DNA from: an uncultured Clostridia bacterium
GTDB taxonomy: Bacteria; Bacillota; Clostridia; TANB77; CAG-508
DNA length: 49,742 bases
Assembly (NCBI GenBank): GCA_904381285.1
Contig: CAJFII010000009.1
Span: 1 to 49,742 of the forward strand
Reading direction: 5' to 3'
Position numbers and translations under genes: made by a program. Below, in pieces: positions 49,228 through 49,742 of the stretch. Every line of letters starts with the position of its first letter. Position 1 is the first letter of the stretch. The notes beneath the pieces are model-generated. The model made no database searches. It was given only the letters and a program-made list of their open reading frames with translations, and was not told the DNA's origin.

Positions 49228-49319
49228 TGGCGCAGAGGGTGGGATTCGAACCCACGGTAGGCTACAAACCTACGCCAATTTTCAAGACTGGTGCCATAAA
49301 CCAACTCGACCACCTCTGC
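49228..49319 (-). tRNA. tRNA-Ser (UGA)
   Basis: 92 nt with CCA at 49230-49228. Acceptor GCAGAGG/CCTCTGC, anticodon TGA in CTTGAAA, long variable arm, T arm GTGGGTTCGAATCCCAC. Transcribed before tRNA-Ser(GCU). Confidence 0.93.
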
Positions 49320-49352
49320 ACGTGTTACCAGCTTTCGCCAGTAACAGTATAT

Positions 49353-49382
49353 ATATTAGCATATTTTAACCTTACTTGTCAA
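49353..49382 (-). promoter_or_regulatory. Promoter of the tRNA-Ser pair
   Basis: Minus strand TTGACA (49382-49377), 18-nt spacer, TAATAT (49358-49353). A leader hairpin (GTTAC..GAAA..GTAAC, 49323-49344) separates it from the first tRNA. Confidence 0.65.
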
Positions 49383-49429
49383 TAGAAATTTTTGGATTTT
49401 TAGATATATTCTAATTTCTATTTTAATTA

Positions 49430-49742
49430 TTAAGCTTCTTCTATTATTTTTCTTACTTCCTCTTCTGTAATTTGTACTATCCTGGATATTGTATTAATAT
49501 CCATATTATTTTTATACATATTTAACACTATTTCTTTTCGATTTTATTCTATACCTTCTCTTTTCCCTTCTTTCTTTCCTTCTTTGATACCTTTCATATA
49601 TCCATCTTTTATTCTGGATAGTTCATCCCTTAATTGTTTTTCCCTATAATAGTATTTCTCTCTTAGTTCTGGATCCGCTGTTATTCTTTCTAGTTCTTCT
49701 TTCATCTCCCTTAATTCTTTGTTATTTTTTAGTAATTCTTCC
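49430..49742 (-). pseudogene. C-terminal end of Rpn-family nuclease/transposase-like protein, interrupted by in-frame TAA
   Basis: Minus strand from the window edge: E/K-rich coiled coil (LLKNNKELREMKEELERI), PELREKYYYREKQLRDELS, a GxxEGKxEGKxEG run, then TAA at 49546-49544, then in the same frame NRKEIVLNMYKNNMDI and TISRIVQITEEEVRKIIEE to a true stop at 49430. The EGxxEG run followed by an 'IVxxMYKNxMxIxxISxI' end is typical of Rpn/PD-(D/E)XK transposase-family proteins. The stop would be fixed by one C-to-T reversal (CAA). Most of the gene is outside. Confidence 0.65.

Overview
The window is very AT-rich bacterial DNA whose gene content is that of an anaerobic, endospore-forming-lineage Clostridia (Bacillota): sigH, spmA/spmB, a GerMN-domain protein, an AbrB/SpoVT-type regulator, a BadF/HgdC-type acyl-CoA dehydratase activase, a LytR-CpsA-Psr protein and Shine-Dalgarno-led genes with many GTG/TTG starts. 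Gene order and style fit an uncultured gut Clostridia; I cannot name a genus from sequence alone.

Layout. 1-644: 3'-truncated pilin-like membrane/coiled-coil protein. 804-8296: rpoB-rpoC on the minus strand, with their own promoter and a long structured leader (8297-8655) and no ribosomal-protein genes upstream. 8814-15894: coaD behind a 2198-residue surface protein built of SpaA/Cna-B-like repeats. 16142-16792: sigH, divergent from purA (17096). 18393-20573: a tightly coupled three-gene cassette (IbrA-like PP-loop protein, GNAT-like protein, IbrB/ParB-like protein). 20790-23922: CofE-like protein, initiator tRNA, comEA and a D,D-carboxypeptidase. 23962-28844: rsfS, LCP protein, CvpA protein, DUF5711-type protein and a YkvI-family transporter. 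28889-31983: ABC exporter with a GldG-like auxiliary protein. 32165-33960: UPF0016 cation transporter, YhbY, UMPH-1 nucleotidase. 34025-41203: CmpB-like protein, tRNA-Arg(UCU), small membrane and hypothetical genes, spmBA, abrB, rsmI, a TrmN6-like methylase, a GerMN protein and a hemolysin-III protein. 41386-45705: giant acyl-CoA dehydratase activase. 45706-49098: two gene-poor, extremely AT-rich deserts around a patatin phospholipase, holding two related decayed segments. 49099-49319: tRNA-Ser(GCU) and tRNA-Ser(UGA). 49430-49742: end of an Rpn-family gene interrupted by a stop.

Main discovery. Three genes (comEA, dacA-like, ykvI-like) are each split by a +1 frame change, and in all three the break sits exactly at an in-frame CGG codon: dropping the C of CGG leaves a GGN glycine codon and restores the full conserved protein (GAGFASG-KE in the YkvI protein; YTVxG in the carboxypeptidase; membrane anchor joined to the SLBB domain in ComEA). 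Reading all coding frames by eye I found only one other in-frame CGG in the window, in an 89-codon gene of atypical codon use. This suggests that CGG is a hungry or unassigned codon in this organism and that ribosomes shift +1 (or read CGGN as a quadruplet) there. Secondary points are the IbrAB-like cassette with a GNAT-like middle gene, a terminator that also covers the ykvI ribosome binding site, a candidate structured RNA near 35.9 kb, and a leader-ORF-plus-hairpin arrangement before rpoB.
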